From assembly GCA_964551635.1 (NCBI GenBank), contig CAZKDZ010000077.1:1-33593 (forward strand): DNA of 33,593 nucleotides, given 5' to 3'. Position numbers and translations under genes: made by a program. Below the pieces are notes generated by a model that made no database searches, had not been told where the DNA came from, and was given only the letters and a program-made list of their open reading frames with translations. Positions 16,261 to 26,200 of the stretch are shown here, piece by piece. Each line of letters opens with the position of its first letter. Position 1 is the first letter of the stretch. Source of the stretch: JAAXHE01 sp964551635 (GTDB lineage Bacteria > Latescibacterota > UBA2968 > GCA-2709665).

Positions 16261-17163
16261 CTATATCAACGTATCGAACAACAGGGCGATCCAGAGCAGG
16301 GGCAAATACACGAGCGTTGAGCGCAGCAGCCGCCTCGCGTTCTGCTGTGACCGGGCTCTGGCGAACACAATAACATAATACAGGAGGCACAGCCCTGCTG
16401 CAACGGTCACGGCCGCGTAGAGCAGGCCGGTCAATCCCGCAAGCCAGGGCAGGAAGGAAAACGCCAGCAGGATAACGCTGTATACGACGATCTGCGTTGC
16501 CGTCCTCCGGCCCTTCGGATCGCCGATGGAGATCATCTTGAATCCGCCGCGGGCGTAGTCGTCCCGGTAGATCCACGCGATAGAGAAAAAGTGCGGAAAC
16601 TGCCACAGGAACAGGATGCCGAACAACAGCCACGCGCCTGTGCCGACCTCCCCCTGCGCCGCGGCCCAGCCTCCCATTGGCGGCAGAGCGCCCGCGACGG
16701 CGCCGACGGCGGTGTTGTGGGTCGACCTCCGCTTCAACGGCGTATACATGAACAGATAGATGACTGTTGTCAACCCTGCCAGAAAGGCCGCCAACCAGTC
16801 GATTTGCAGACCCATGTACAGGATACCGGCGCCTGACAGCAGCAATCCGAACAGATAGGCTTCCTCAGCATACAGGCGGCCGGCAGGCAGGGGCCGGTTC
16901 GCCGTACGCTCCATCCGGGCGTCCGTTTTTCGTTCCAGATACTGGTTCAGAACGGCCGATCCGCTCGCGACCAGGACCGTCGCCAGCAGCGTATGAAGTA
17001 GTCGGGCGGACTCGAAGACACCGGCCGCGCCCAGAACGAATCCAACCGTTGTACTCAGGGCGACAAAGACGGTTATTTTGGGCTTGGTGAGGGCCAGATA
17101 ATCCATCAGGCGCGCCCACGACAAAGACATATCCGCCGCTCCGGCCTCAACCCTTGGTTTCAT
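16261..17163 (-). CDS. ctaB: Haem O synthase (protohaem IX farnesyltransferase)
   Basis: A 300-residue UbiA-type prenyltransferase with about eight or nine membrane helices. It adds a farnesyl group to haem B to make haem O. The first aspartate-rich motif is VLNQYLERKTDARMERTANRPL in form, with N73 and D81, and the second is YRDDYARGGFKM. The frame opens with a TTG at 17181, but ATG 17163 is preferred, with TGGAGG about 11 bases upstream. It follows haem A synthase by about 20 bases and is the last gene before the terminator, completing the cofactor supply for the oxidase encoded in the same operon. Confidence 0.95.
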   Translation of the reverse strand: MKPRVEAGAADMSLSWARLMDYLALTKPKITVFVALSTTVGFVLGAAGVFESARLLHTLLATVLVASGSAVLNQYLERKTDARMERTANRPLPAGRLYAEEAYLFGLLLSGAGILYMGLQIDWLAAFLAGLTTVIYLFMYTPLKRRSTHNTAVGAVAGALPPMGGWAAAQGEVGTGAWLLFGILFLWQFPHFFSIAWIYRDDYARGGFKMISIGDPKGRRTATQIVVYSVILLAFSFLPWLAGLTGLLYAAVTVAAGLCLLYYVIVFARARSQQNARRLLRSTLVYLPLLWIALLFDTLI

Positions 17164-17184
17164 GGAACAAAAGACCTCCAATGC

Positions 17185-18189
17185 TCAGCGATCCGTCAAT
17201 ACTGGATCGACCCCGGTGTTTACGGCAGCGCAAATCCGCCATATGCGCAGCGTCAGCACCAGGCTGGCGGCAAGCGCCATCGCTCCCCCGACCACGTGCA
17301 GCGTCGTTATTGCGACCGCCTTGCCCGTCCAGATCACCAGGGCCCCCAGTGCCAGTTGAACAACAAGCAGCGCCAATAAAACGAGGGAGGGCGTCGTCAG
17401 ATCGGGCCTGGACCCATGGTTGCGCAGGATGCGGTACGCGGTCCAAACGAGAACGCCGGACACCACAACCGCCCACGCCCGATGGGCAAAGTGAACGGCA
17501 ACACGGGTCCGCAGCGTTTCGATTGAAATGGGAAACGGGTCCGTAGCGTCCACGGTCAATTCGGAAAACGGCGGAATCAAACGGCCGAAGGAAAGCGGGA
17601 AATCGGGAATGGCAAGGCCGGATTCGGTATGGCGCATCAACGCGCCGAGTACAAGCTGGATGAAAACCACAATCGTGCCGGCCGCGGCGAGCCATTTCAG
17701 CGGCGCCCCGCCCGTGTCCGGCATCGGTTCCGCCTCCGCGCGCCAGCCGGCCGAAGTAAACAGCGCGATGCCCACGGTAAGACAGAAAAAGGCCTGCGCC
17801 AGGCAGGCGTGACTCACGGATATCCACGTGGGCAGGAGATAAAGGACCGTCAAACCGCCCAGCAGGCCCTGCACGACTACCGCGGCCAGGGCTGCCACAC
17901 CCAGGTTGCGCAGCCACCGCCGCTCCTCCCGCCGCCACAACCAGATGGCGAGAGCCGTCGTCAGGATTCCCACAAACGCCGCCACCATCCGGTGGCCGTG
18001 TTCGTAGAAGATTCCGCCGACCATGGGCGGAAATACCATTCCATACGAAAGCGGCCAGTCGGGGACCGCCAGCCCCGAACCCGTACTGCTGACCATCGCG
18101 CCGGCAAAAATTAAAAAAAGGGTCGCGCCGGCCGTGAACACGGAGAACCGGTGCAGCCAGCGATACCCCTTCGACATCGCGAAGTCCAT
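17185..18189 (-). CDS. ctaA: Haem A synthase
   Basis: A 334-residue COX15/CtaA protein with eight membrane helices arranged as two similar halves. It oxidises haem O to haem A. The halves show the repeated pattern SGLAVPDWPLSYG and SGLAIPDFPLSFG. Conserved histidines are in EHGHRMVA (H64, H66), SHACLAQ (H127), HFAHRAWA and TLHVVGGA, matching the haem ligands of the family. The frame opens at a TTG (18237) inside the previous gene; ATG 18189 is my choice, though a GTG at 18204 is possible. It lies between the small membrane proteins and ctaB. Confidence 0.93.
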   Translation of the reverse strand: MDFAMSKGYRWLHRFSVFTAGATLFLIFAGAMVSSTGSGLAVPDWPLSYGMVFPPMVGGIFYEHGHRMVAAFVGILTTALAIWLWRREERRWLRNLGVAALAAVVVQGLLGGLTVLYLLPTWISVSHACLAQAFFCLTVGIALFTSAGWRAEAEPMPDTGGAPLKWLAAAGTIVVFIQLVLGALMRHTESGLAIPDFPLSFGRLIPPFSELTVDATDPFPISIETLRTRVAVHFAHRAWAVVVSGVLVWTAYRILRNHGSRPDLTTPSLVLLALLVVQLALGALVIWTGKAVAITTLHVVGGAMALAASLVLTLRIWRICAAVNTGVDPVLTDR

Positions 18190-18217
18190 TTCCGCGCGGC
18201 TCACCCGCCAACCCCGC

Positions 18218-18520
18218 CTATTCCGCGTCGGCGGCAAGCCATTTGCCGTCCATACCGATCATTCCCGATCCGCCACGGGAATGCTCCCGTGCGTTCCCGT
18301 AACGTCGCGCCCGGCGCACCCAGAATATCGTCACGCCCACAATGCCGGCCAGCACGGACACAACAATGCCCATCAGCACCAGAACCCCCGCGGCAGCGCC
18401 CTTCGCCATGTCGGATTCCGGATCCCCGTAACACACCGCGCACGCCCGGGCGATTTCTGGAAGCATGACTCCGAGGGCCGCGGCCGTGGAAACGCATATG
18501 CGCCTCACAGATAACTCCAT
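18218..18520 (-). CDS. Small membrane protein with CxxC, oxidase-operon associated
   Basis: A 100-residue protein. A signal-like N-terminal helix ends near ARACAVCYGDPES, so a CxxC pair would lie just outside the membrane at about C27/C30. A second helix follows (about 43-68), then a charged tail. I believe similar small CAVCYG proteins occur in oxidase operons of other uncultured groups, but their function is not known to me; binding of copper or a thiol role in assembly would fit. Its start overlaps the stop of the 68-aa gene and its stop lies close to the ctaA start. Confidence 0.65.
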   Translation of the reverse strand: MELSVRRICVSTAAALGVMLPEIARACAVCYGDPESDMAKGAAAGVLVLMGIVVSVLAGIVGVTIFWVRRARRYGNAREHSRGGSGMIGMDGKWLAADAE

Positions 18521-18711
18521 CCCTTCAGCTTTTTCAGAAACCAGAGGCCGTACCAGACCAGGATGCCGCTCCCCGCGAATGAACCCGCGCCCAGTACGAG
18601 ATTCGTCTCGTTGCCCGTTGCGACCCAGTCCTGAACCGCCCAGAAGCCGAAACCCAGACAGCAGAGAATGGAACCGGTGACGAAGACCACGTGGAATGCT
18701 TTCAGAGACAT
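18505..18711 (-). CDS. Small two-helix membrane protein of the oxidase operon
   Basis: A 68-residue protein with two hydrophobic helices (about 5-27 and 38-60) and a basic end KKLKGWSYL. GGAGG lies five bases before the ATG. It overlaps the next gene by 16 bases. No family is recognised. Position after subunit IV suggests an accessory subunit or assembly factor of the oxidase. Confidence 0.65.
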   Translation of the reverse strand: MSLKAFHVVFVTGSILCCLGFGFWAVQDWVATGNETNLVLGAGSFAGSGILVWYGLWFLKKLKGWSYL

Positions 18712-18724
18712 CGGATCCTCCGGT

Positions 18725-19042
18725 TCACGACTGGCCTTCCATTTCGCCCACGCCGGTGAACTCCGTAAAGGACGGCAGCAGCATCAGTACCACAAAAAAA
18801 GCGACCGTTATCGCCAGAACCCAGTAAATGATCTGTTTCTCAGACACCAGATGCATGAAATACCCGGCGACCAGCCCGCCCTTGATACTCGCGATGAACA
18901 GCGCGACCAGGACCGTAGCCGCCACCGATTCGATCTGGAGATAGGAGACGCCGACCGTCACCACCGTCAGCACGGCCAGCGCGGCAAACACCAGAATGTA
19001 GACCCGTACGTGTTTTCTGATCTCTTCAGCGCTCTCAGCCAT
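18725..19042 (-). CDS. ctaF: Cytochrome c oxidase subunit IV (caa3-type)
   Basis: A 105-residue membrane protein with three helices and the features of the prokaryotic subunit IV family, including ASIKGGLVAGYFMHLVSEK between helices two and three. It stabilises the oxidase. AAGGAG lies five bases before the ATG. It follows subunit III directly, the standard order. Confidence 0.9.
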   Translation of the reverse strand: MAESAEEIRKHVRVYILVFAALAVLTVVTVGVSYLQIESVAATVLVALFIASIKGGLVAGYFMHLVSEKQIIYWVLAITVAFFVVLMLLPSFTEFTGVGEMEGQS

Positions 19043-19051
19043 ACCATCTCC

Positions 19052-19651
19052 TTACAGCAGATAAAGAATCGGGAACAGAAAGATCCAGACCAGATCCACG
19101 AAGTGCCAGTAGAGTCCGGCGCACTCGATCCGGTTGGCGAATTGCTCGGGCGCCGTATGCCAGAGCTTGCTTCCGGGGAAGAGCAGGTAGAGATTCACCA
19201 CGATGCCGCCAATCACGTGCAACCCGTGCAGGCCGGTCATCGTAAAGTACGTGGCGTAAAACGTACTCGTGGACGGATAGATGCCAAGATGAAACTTGTG
19301 GGTATATTCGAAATACTTCACGACCAGGAACACGAACGCCAGCAATACCGTCAGGCCCAGATAGAGCTTGAACCTGCCGAAATTGTCCAGTTTCAGGGAT
19401 GCCCAGGCCATCACCATCGTCACACTGGAGGCGATGAGCACGAATGTATTCAACGTGGCCAGCGGTACGTTCAGCAACTCCCAGCCGTGAGGCCAGGTTG
19501 GCGCCCCCACCCTGAGCAGGACCAGCGTTGAAAACAGCGCGCCAAACAGCATGACCTCGGAAGCCAGGAACAGCCAGATCCCGAACTTCCCGTTATACAC
19601 CCCCGTTATTGGATGCGGTTCCACCGTGTGGGGAATCTCTTCAACGGACAC
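19052..19651 (-). CDS. ctaE: Cytochrome c oxidase subunit III
   Basis: A 199-residue subunit III with five membrane helices, the short bacterial form without the two N-terminal helices. Typical stretches are FGIWLFLASEVMLFGALFS and TMTGLHGLHVIGGIV. It starts with GTG, with AAAGGAG seven bases upstream. A gap of 109 bases separates it from subunit I with no terminator seen. Confidence 0.95.
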   Translation of the reverse strand: MSVEEIPHTVEPHPITGVYNGKFGIWLFLASEVMLFGALFSTLVLLRVGAPTWPHGWELLNVPLATLNTFVLIASSVTMVMAWASLKLDNFGRFKLYLGLTVLLAFVFLVVKYFEYTHKFHLGIYPSTSTFYATYFTMTGLHGLHVIGGIVVNLYLLFPGSKLWHTAPEQFANRIECAGLYWHFVDLVWIFLFPILYLL

Positions 19652-19760
19652 CGTTTATCTCCTTTAACCAGGATTCGTTTGGTTTCGTGGAAGTGAATTG
19701 GAAGTCGAGGTCAGTTTTCGCGGGCCGCCACCCGGTTGACTGCGTGCCAGGGCAACCGGA

Positions 19761-21557
19761 CTAGTCGTCGTCTGTGGAGGCGGGCGCCGGCTCGGGTTCC
19801 GGCCGGGCCGCCTGCCCGTTTTCAGACGCGTGCTGCGGCGTGAAGTCGCTCGATGCGCCGGGCACGCTGTATTCGTAAGGCCCCCGGTAGACTCTTGGCG
19901 CCACGTCGAAATTCCCGTGCGGCGGGGGCGTGGGCGTCGCCCATTCGAGCGTGGTGGCCTGCCATGGATTGTCCGACTCCACCTTTTTGCCCTTCCTGAT
20001 GCTCATGATGAAGTTGATGATGAAGAAGATCTGCGCCAGCCCCAGCAGCCACGCAGACCAGGAACTCATCGCTGTCAGGCCCTGCACCTGCGCCCCGTAG
20101 GCGTACTGCGTCTGGTCGTACAGACGCCTGGAAACCCCGGCCATACCCACGAACAACATCGGCATGAACACACCGTTCATGAAAATCAGGCTGGTCCAGA
20201 AATGCAGCTTGCCCAGCGCATCGTTCATCATGCGTCCCGTGGCTTTGGGGAACCAGTAATAGATCCCGGCGAACAGCGCGAAAATCGTTCCCGGCGCCAC
20301 CACGTAATGGAAGTGGCCGATCACGTAATAGGTATCGTGCAGATGCAGGTCCGAGGCCGTGAGGCCCAGCGGCAGTCCTGTCAACCCGCCGATGGCGAAC
20401 ATGGGAATGAACGCCAGACAGAACAGCATGGGTACCGTAAACCGGATGGACCCGCCGTGCAGGCTCAACGCGAACGCCGTCAGGATGATGACCGAGGGAA
20501 TGGAGATGATCATGGTCGTGGCCTGGAAGAAGGTACTGATTGTCGTGCCCATTCCGGTCATGAACATGTGGTGCGCCCAGACGATGAACGACATGAATCC
20601 GAGAAAGACAATGGAGTAGACCAGCGTACGATATCCCCACAGCGGCCGGCGCGTATTGTTGGCCACGATCTCGCCGACAATGCCCATTGCCGGAAGAATC
20701 AGCACGTAGACTTCCGGATGCGCGAGAAACCAGAACAGATGCTGCCACAACAGCGGGCTCCCGCCGCCGCTCACATCCAGCGGCTGTCCCGTTACGACCA
20801 GCCCGCTCGGCATGAAGAAGCTGGTACCCGCGATCCGATCCATCAGCTGCATGACGCCGGCGGCTTCGAGCGGCGGAAACGCCAGCAGCAGCAGAAACGC
20901 CGTTACGAACTGCGCCCACACGAAGAAAGGCAGCCGGAAGAACGAAAGCCCTTCGGCCCTCATCTGCACCGTGGTTACGATGAAGTTCACAGAACCCAGC
21001 AGAGAAGACGTGATCAGGGCGACCATGCCCCACAGCCACCACGTCTGCCCCGTCGGCGCGATATTGGCCAGGGGCGGATAGGACGTCCAGCCGGACTGCG
21101 CCGCGCCTTCGGGCACGAAAAAGCTGGCCAGCATAATGATGCCGCCCAGGACAAACACCCAGTAACTGGCCATATTCAGCTTCGGAAACGCCATGTCCGG
21201 CGCCCCGATCTGCAGAGGCAGCACGTAGTTTCCGAATCCGCCGACCGCCAGCGGGACCACGCCCATAAAGACCATGATTGTACCGTGCATGGCGCCCAGC
21301 TGGTTGTAGAACTCGGGCACCATGATGCCTTCCGGCATGTTGATCTCGCCGAACAAACCCCCGATCCACGGCATCGGCTGTCCCGGATAGGCCAGCTGCC
21401 AGCGCATCATCATCATCAGGCAGAAGCCTAAGAAAAGGAAAACCAGCGCCGTGACGGCGTATTGGATCCCGATGACCTTGTGATCGGTGGAGAAGACGTA
21501 CTTTTGCCAGAACGGCATCTCGTGGTGTCCGTGGTCACCGTGTTCGTGCTCAGCCAT
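19761..21557 (-). CDS. ctaD: Cytochrome c oxidase subunit I
   Basis: A 598-residue haem-copper oxidase core with 12 helices and a longer polar C-terminus. Haem a ligands are H91 and H417, haem a3 is held by H415, and CuB by H280, H329 and H330. Y284 in HPEVY is the cross-linked tyrosine. The D-channel is present: D121 in GAPDMAFP, N128 and E282. The K-channel lysine is missing: where A-type enzymes have GVK after the IIAIP segment, this protein has VII (position about 356). AAGGAG lies eight bases before the ATG. It follows subunit II by 12 bases. Reaction: reduction of oxygen to water with proton pumping. Confidence 0.97.
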   Translation of the reverse strand: MAEHEHGDHGHHEMPFWQKYVFSTDHKVIGIQYAVTALVFLFLGFCLMMMMRWQLAYPGQPMPWIGGLFGEINMPEGIMVPEFYNQLGAMHGTIMVFMGVVPLAVGGFGNYVLPLQIGAPDMAFPKLNMASYWVFVLGGIIMLASFFVPEGAAQSGWTSYPPLANIAPTGQTWWLWGMVALITSSLLGSVNFIVTTVQMRAEGLSFFRLPFFVWAQFVTAFLLLLAFPPLEAAGVMQLMDRIAGTSFFMPSGLVVTGQPLDVSGGGSPLLWQHLFWFLAHPEVYVLILPAMGIVGEIVANNTRRPLWGYRTLVYSIVFLGFMSFIVWAHHMFMTGMGTTISTFFQATTMIISIPSVIILTAFALSLHGGSIRFTVPMLFCLAFIPMFAIGGLTGLPLGLTASDLHLHDTYYVIGHFHYVVAPGTIFALFAGIYYWFPKATGRMMNDALGKLHFWTSLIFMNGVFMPMLFVGMAGVSRRLYDQTQYAYGAQVQGLTAMSSWSAWLLGLAQIFFIINFIMSIRKGKKVESDNPWQATTLEWATPTPPPHGNFDVAPRVYRGPYEYSVPGASSDFTPQHASENGQAARPEPEPAPASTDDD

Positions 21558-21569
21558 AAACGGGACTCC

Positions 21570-22340
21570 TTAAAAGGAAAAATCGTCTTCTTCGTCTGCT
21601 GCGCCGGACTGCTCGTCGAACCAGGCCTGAAACGCCTCTTCCGACTCCACCGTCAACTGCCCGCGCATGCGGTAGTGCCCCAACCCGCACAACTGAGCGC
21701 AGGCAATGTCGAATGTTCCGGCCCGGGTAGCCTCGAACCAGATCCGGATGTCCTGTCCGGGAATTGCATCCTGCGTCAGGCGCATCACGGGAATTTTAAA
21801 GCTGTGAATGACATCCTTCGACGAAATGTGCGCGATGACGGGTCTGTCCTTCACAATGTGCAGGTTGTTGATGGAATTGAAATCGTCGTTGCCGTCGGGA
21901 TCGTCGGGGTCCAGTCCCAGCAGATTATCGGCGCTGACAAACTCGGGCGCCGTCCGTCCGAATTTCCCGTCTTTCCCCGAGTAGTGGATGTTCCAGGCGA
22001 ACTGTTCCGGCACCACCCGCACCACGAGCGCCTCGGATTCATCCGGAAACGCGTGTTTGAAATCCGCCCAGAGCGGCATGGAAAGTCCCACGAGAAGCAC
22101 GGCCTCTACGACGATCACGCCGTACTCCACGTACTTGGCGATCTTTCCCTTGATGGGATCGTAGGTCGCGCCGGGGTTGGCCCTCCTCCGGTAGCGGACA
22201 AGGCAGTAGACGAAGAAGACGCCCCAACCCAGAAACAGCGCAATCATAAACACGTGCAGCCAATTGATCAGCCAATCCACGGTTGCGCCGTGGGTTGAGA
22301 TATCAATTGGCAGCCAGTAACCGTACACCTTTTCTTGCAT
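21570..22340 (-). CDS. ctaC: Cytochrome c oxidase subunit II with CuA site
   Basis: A 256-residue subunit II with two N-terminal helices (about 22-48 and 72-95) and a periplasmic cupredoxin domain. The CuA ligands are all present: H179, C214, C218, H222 and M225 in the CAQLCGLGHYRM motif. There is no obvious signal peptide and no fused cytochrome c domain, so it is a plain aa3-type subunit. An acidic insert (about 138-158, rich in aspartate) lies before the copper-binding strands. The C-terminus is also acidic. GGAGG lies eight bases before the ATG. It accepts electrons from a cytochrome c, here probably the eight-haem protein encoded two genes upstream. Confidence 0.95.
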   Translation of the reverse strand: MQEKVYGYWLPIDISTHGATVDWLINWLHVFMIALFLGWGVFFVYCLVRYRRRANPGATYDPIKGKIAKYVEYGVIVVEAVLLVGLSMPLWADFKHAFPDESEALVVRVVPEQFAWNIHYSGKDGKFGRTAPEFVSADNLLGLDPDDPDGNDDFNSINNLHIVKDRPVIAHISSKDVIHSFKIPVMRLTQDAIPGQDIRIWFEATRAGTFDIACAQLCGLGHYRMRGQLTVESEEAFQAWFDEQSGAADEEDDFSF

Positions 22341-22416
22341 TCGGGACCCCTCCCGGTTTTATACGGTGCGGACCCGAAATCCCGCCCCGCATGGTCGATC
22401 CTGAGGATTGCGCCTG

Positions 22417-23160
22417 CTACTTCTTTCTCGGCTTGATCTTGAACGTGAAGTCCAGGGTCTTGGACTCGCCGTCGGCAATCGTGACTTCCTGCGTCATCGT
22501 GCCCAGTCGCGCACTTTCGTGCCACGCCTCGATCGTATACGTGCCCGCCGGCAGCCCCGCGATCTCGAATTTGCCGCCCTCTCCGCTGACGGCGAAGAAC
22601 GGGTGATCCATCACGCCGATATAGGATTGCATCCAGGGATGCACGTCGCACTTGACCGGTACCATCACCTCCGAATTCGCGAACGAAATCGTGGTCTTTT
22701 TCATGAACTTCGGCATCGCTTTGTTGATTTCGGCGGAGTTCTGCGGCTTCGGGTGGATATTGTGGAGCGTCCCGTCGCTGTTGAGCACCGTGATCGGCTG
22801 CCCTGCCCTGACGCCCATAACGTGCGGAACGTAAATGCACCCCTGCTGGTCCAGAACGGCGGGTTCGGTGGGCGCGTCGAACTTCCTGCCCTCCAGACCC
22901 TTCTTAACGTAGACGAACACGTTGTGCAGGCCCCCGTCGTCCTCAACTACCACGACCTCGCTCAACGCCGGACCGCTCGTGTGTTTTCCCGCACACACGG
23001 GGTCGGCCGCCATCTGAATCTTCTTCCTCCCCGGTTTCTTTCCGCCCGGCAGTTCCAGTTTGATGGTTCCGGAAACCGTACCGCCCGCCATCGCGTCTCC
23101 GGACGCGAAACCGGCGAAACCCAGGGCCATGAATGCTGCGATCAACCCGCGTCGTTTCAT
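22417..23160 (-). CDS. Periplasmic cupredoxin-like protein with carboxypeptidase-regulatory-like domain
   Basis: A 247-residue exported protein with a Sec signal peptide (MKRRGLIAAFMALGFAGF, cleavage near AMAGG). The central domain contains LHNIHP and VPVKCDVHPWM, which supply His, Cys, His and Met in the order seen in type I copper sites. The final 70 residues (GGKFEIAGLPAGTYTIEAWHE) are a carboxypeptidase-regulatory-like beta sandwich. It may be an electron carrier or copper-binding partner of the oxidase. The frame extends to 23271, but ATG 23160 follows a GAGGGG site. The upstream extension overlaps a dispersed repeat. It sits between the eight-haem cytochrome and oxidase subunit II. Confidence 0.75.
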   Translation of the reverse strand: MKRRGLIAAFMALGFAGFASGDAMAGGTVSGTIKLELPGGKKPGRKKIQMAADPVCAGKHTSGPALSEVVVVEDDGGLHNVFVYVKKGLEGRKFDAPTEPAVLDQQGCIYVPHVMGVRAGQPITVLNSDGTLHNIHPKPQNSAEINKAMPKFMKKTTISFANSEVMVPVKCDVHPWMQSYIGVMDHPFFAVSGEGGKFEIAGLPAGTYTIEAWHESARLGTMTQEVTIADGESKTLDFTFKIKPRKK

Positions 23161-23182
23161 TTTACATCCCCTCTCTTCCCTT

Positions 23183-23222
23183 AGAAGCTGTCTTAAAATT
23201 CCCAGCGGTCTTCGCGCGCCGG
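23183..23222. repeat. Dispersed repeat, copy 1
   Basis: The segment containing CTTAAAATTCCCAGCGGTCT shares most bases with TTTAAAATTCCCAACGGTCT at about 30889-30909. It lies between two operon genes, just before the ribosome site of the cupredoxin-like gene. Confidence 0.5.
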
Positions 23223-23271
23223 CGGATGCTCCCTTGATATTTTCAATCGCAAAGACGCCCCGAAGTTCCAA

Positions 23272-26200
23272 CTATCTGCTGGTGAGTCTGGAACCCTGAT
23301 GGAGCCCGTGGATGATGTAGTCCGTAAGCGCCTGAATGACCACGTCGGTGGGCAGCACGAGCAGTCCGTCCTCGGGCTTTACCCCCTCCGGCAGCTTCAG
23401 ATAGGCAGCCATTTCCTCCGGGAGGTAGGTCATTTCGTCGCCGAAGAACGTGGGCATCTTGGTCCCCGGCTGAAGCTTCTGCGGATCCCACAGCCAGTCT
23501 CGGATCCACGCCGGTTTCAACCGCTCCCTGCCCAGCTTGAGATCGGGCGCCCAGCTTGCAGGGTCGCCCGTGGGCTTGATATCACCCTGCTGGTGACAGG
23601 TGAAACAGTTATAGATGTCCGCGCTGAACAGCTTCCGTGCGCCGCTCAATTCTCTTGAACTCAGGCGCTTGTGTACAAACGTGGCGTAGGGGAACTGCTC
23701 CTTGTCCAGCCGGGAAAAATAGGTGACCAGATCAATGGCCTGCTGGTCTTCGAAACCGAACGTGGGCATCCGTACCTCGAGCCACGGACGGATAGGCTGT
23801 ACGTTCTTCAGGAACGCGAAGAACCAGTCCGGCTGGACTTTCCGGCCCTCGCCGTTCAGCGATGGCGGCACGAATCCCACGGCGTCAGACGCGGAGACAT
23901 CCTCGGCTCCGTATGCCCTGACCAGCGGATCCTGGATGGCGCCGCCCTGATTCTCCACGACGTGGCACCCTTTGCAGTTCCTGTCGTACGCCAGCCACCG
24001 GCCCTTTTCGATATCGACTTCATCCGGCGTCAGACGTTTAATCGCGTCGGTGCCCGCCTGGCTCCTGTTCATGCTCAGCAGCGCCGTCGTCACCGCGTGC
24101 GCGTCCGCGTCGCTCAGTCCGAACTGGGGCATGCGCAGCTTGTCGTCGAACAGCTTCACCTTTCCCTTGTCGAAGACCCTGGGCTGTTTGAGCTTCTTGT
24201 AGAACCAGTCGTGCCGTGTATAGGGGATGGCGTCGGGATCGGTGTTGTAGGAACCCGGCTTTTTGGCCAGCAGACCGAAGTCCAGCTTGTCAACGTCCTT
24301 GCTGCCTTCCTCGGTCAGTTCCGTGCCGATGGGTTGCGCGTCTTCGAATCCCTGAATGAGGTGGCATCCGAAGCAACCCTGCCGGGAGATGATCTTTTCT
24401 CCCAGCCAGATGTCCCGCTCGTGACCGGACATCTGAGCCAGCCGCTCCTTCGCAGTCTTCACCGGCAACCTGCCGCGCAAATAGTTCAGGACCAGATCGT
24501 CGCGCACCTGCGGGTCCACCGGCGCAGCCTGCCGGGCTTCGAACTCGGTATTCCGAAGGGTGAGCAGATAGGCCGTAATATCTGCCGCCTCCCGGTCGGT
24601 CAGCCGCAGATTCGGCATGCGGGTATCCGGGAAATAGGCCGTGGGATCCTTCAGCCACGCGAAAAGCCATCCCGCGGACAGCTTGCTGCCCACGTCATTC
24701 AGGTTCGGGCCGAAATTCCGCAGCCCGTACTCTTGGCCCAGCATGTCGTCGGCGCCCGCCACGTGGCACGCTTTACAGCCCACCATGCTCACGAGACGCT
24801 CGCCGCGGCCGGCATCGCCCTGCACCGGCGGCGGGGGGTATTCAGGCCGTTCGGACTTGTCGAAGATATACGTTACAACGGCGTTGACCGCAGCGGTATT
24901 GCGCGCGATATCCTCAGGACCGCTCACGTTGGCCAGATCGAAAATCTTGGGCATTTTGGTGGATGGCCGGAATCCCTTGGGATCCCGCACCCACTTTATG
25001 GTCCAGTTTCGATCCAGCTTTCCCGCCGCCTTTCGCAGATCCGGACCGACCCTCCGCAGGTCCTGCAGGGTATGTTTCGCGATCTTGTGGCAGCCGGCGC
25101 AACCCAGCGTCCGAACGAGATGGATGCCGCGATTCAGCCGGTCCGCCTTGGGCACGTCCACAACGCCGGCGTGGCATTGGGCGCAGGTTGCTTCCACGTA
25201 GCGGCCGGGCAGCATCGGGTGGTCCCAATATTTCATCTTCTTCCAGCCGTACAGCTTTTTCCAGCGGGCCTCTTCGACGTCGTCGCTCGGGGTATGCGCC
25301 GTATTCTTGAACGTGACGCCCCGGTCGCGGCCGAGATGGCATGTGGTGCATCCTGACTCGTCAATGGGATGGGGCGATCCGCTGCTCAGGAATAGGTTCA
25401 GTCTGGGATGCGTGGAGAACGCCCTGGTGCGTCCAAGCCGGACGTCATCGTCCGCGTAGACCGTTTCCATGTACGCCCGGAGCGTTTCATCCCTGAACCA
25501 TCCGGATTCCGGATCGAGCTCGTAGCCCGGCCGATCGATGTTCACGTGGCACGTTGTGCAGCGGTCCACCCGCGGAACCCGGGTAAAATTGAGCTCGTTG
25601 CGAAGGTCCGCCAGCACGACCTGCCGTACCTTTATGGAAGGATCGATAAAGTCGACCATCGGCAGGTTTCGGAAAACATTTGGGAAACTGGGGAGGAGCC
25701 CCGTCAACTTGCGCCTCAGGTTATCTTCATCCTTGCGCAAGGTGCGCCGCCTGGACTCGAGCGCCTGTCGCTGCCCCGCCACCTCGTCGATGATTCTCTG
25801 CTGCGCCGCCTGTTTCTCCTCCACGGCCTCTCTGGCCAGCCGGAACTCGTAGATCCGGGCGTCCATGGCCTCCATCTCGGCCTTTTTCCTTGCCGCCGTA
25901 TCGTCATGACCGGCTTTGGCCGCGTCCTCATACTCGAACTTGACCACGTCGTACTGGGCCTTTTCGAATTTCAATTTCTGATCGGCGCCGTACCATTCCG
26001 CCTGTGTAAGCCGTTTCAGCTCGTTCGTTGCCGCATCGAACCGGGCCCGGTGCGCCTGAATTGCCGCCTCGATCCCCTTGAGTTCCTCCTCGACCGCCGT
26101 CAACGCGTCCTGGTCGACGTTCTGCTGCGCCAGCTTGATGTCCGCCTCGGTCTTGTAGGCCTCGAGCGCCATCGCTTCCTTCTGAATGCCCTTCCACTCC

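Noticed and set aside
19822..21431. Long open frames on both other readings of the oxidase subunit I gene (over 500 codons each).
   Set aside because: They are shadows in GC-rich coding DNA. Their products are rich in Arg, Gln, His and Pro with no domain, while subunit I is complete with all metal ligands.
23671..25356. 561-codon plus-strand frame opposite the eight-haem cytochrome.
   Set aside because: The minus strand encodes eight intact CxxCH sites; the plus-strand product shows no motif or ribosome site.
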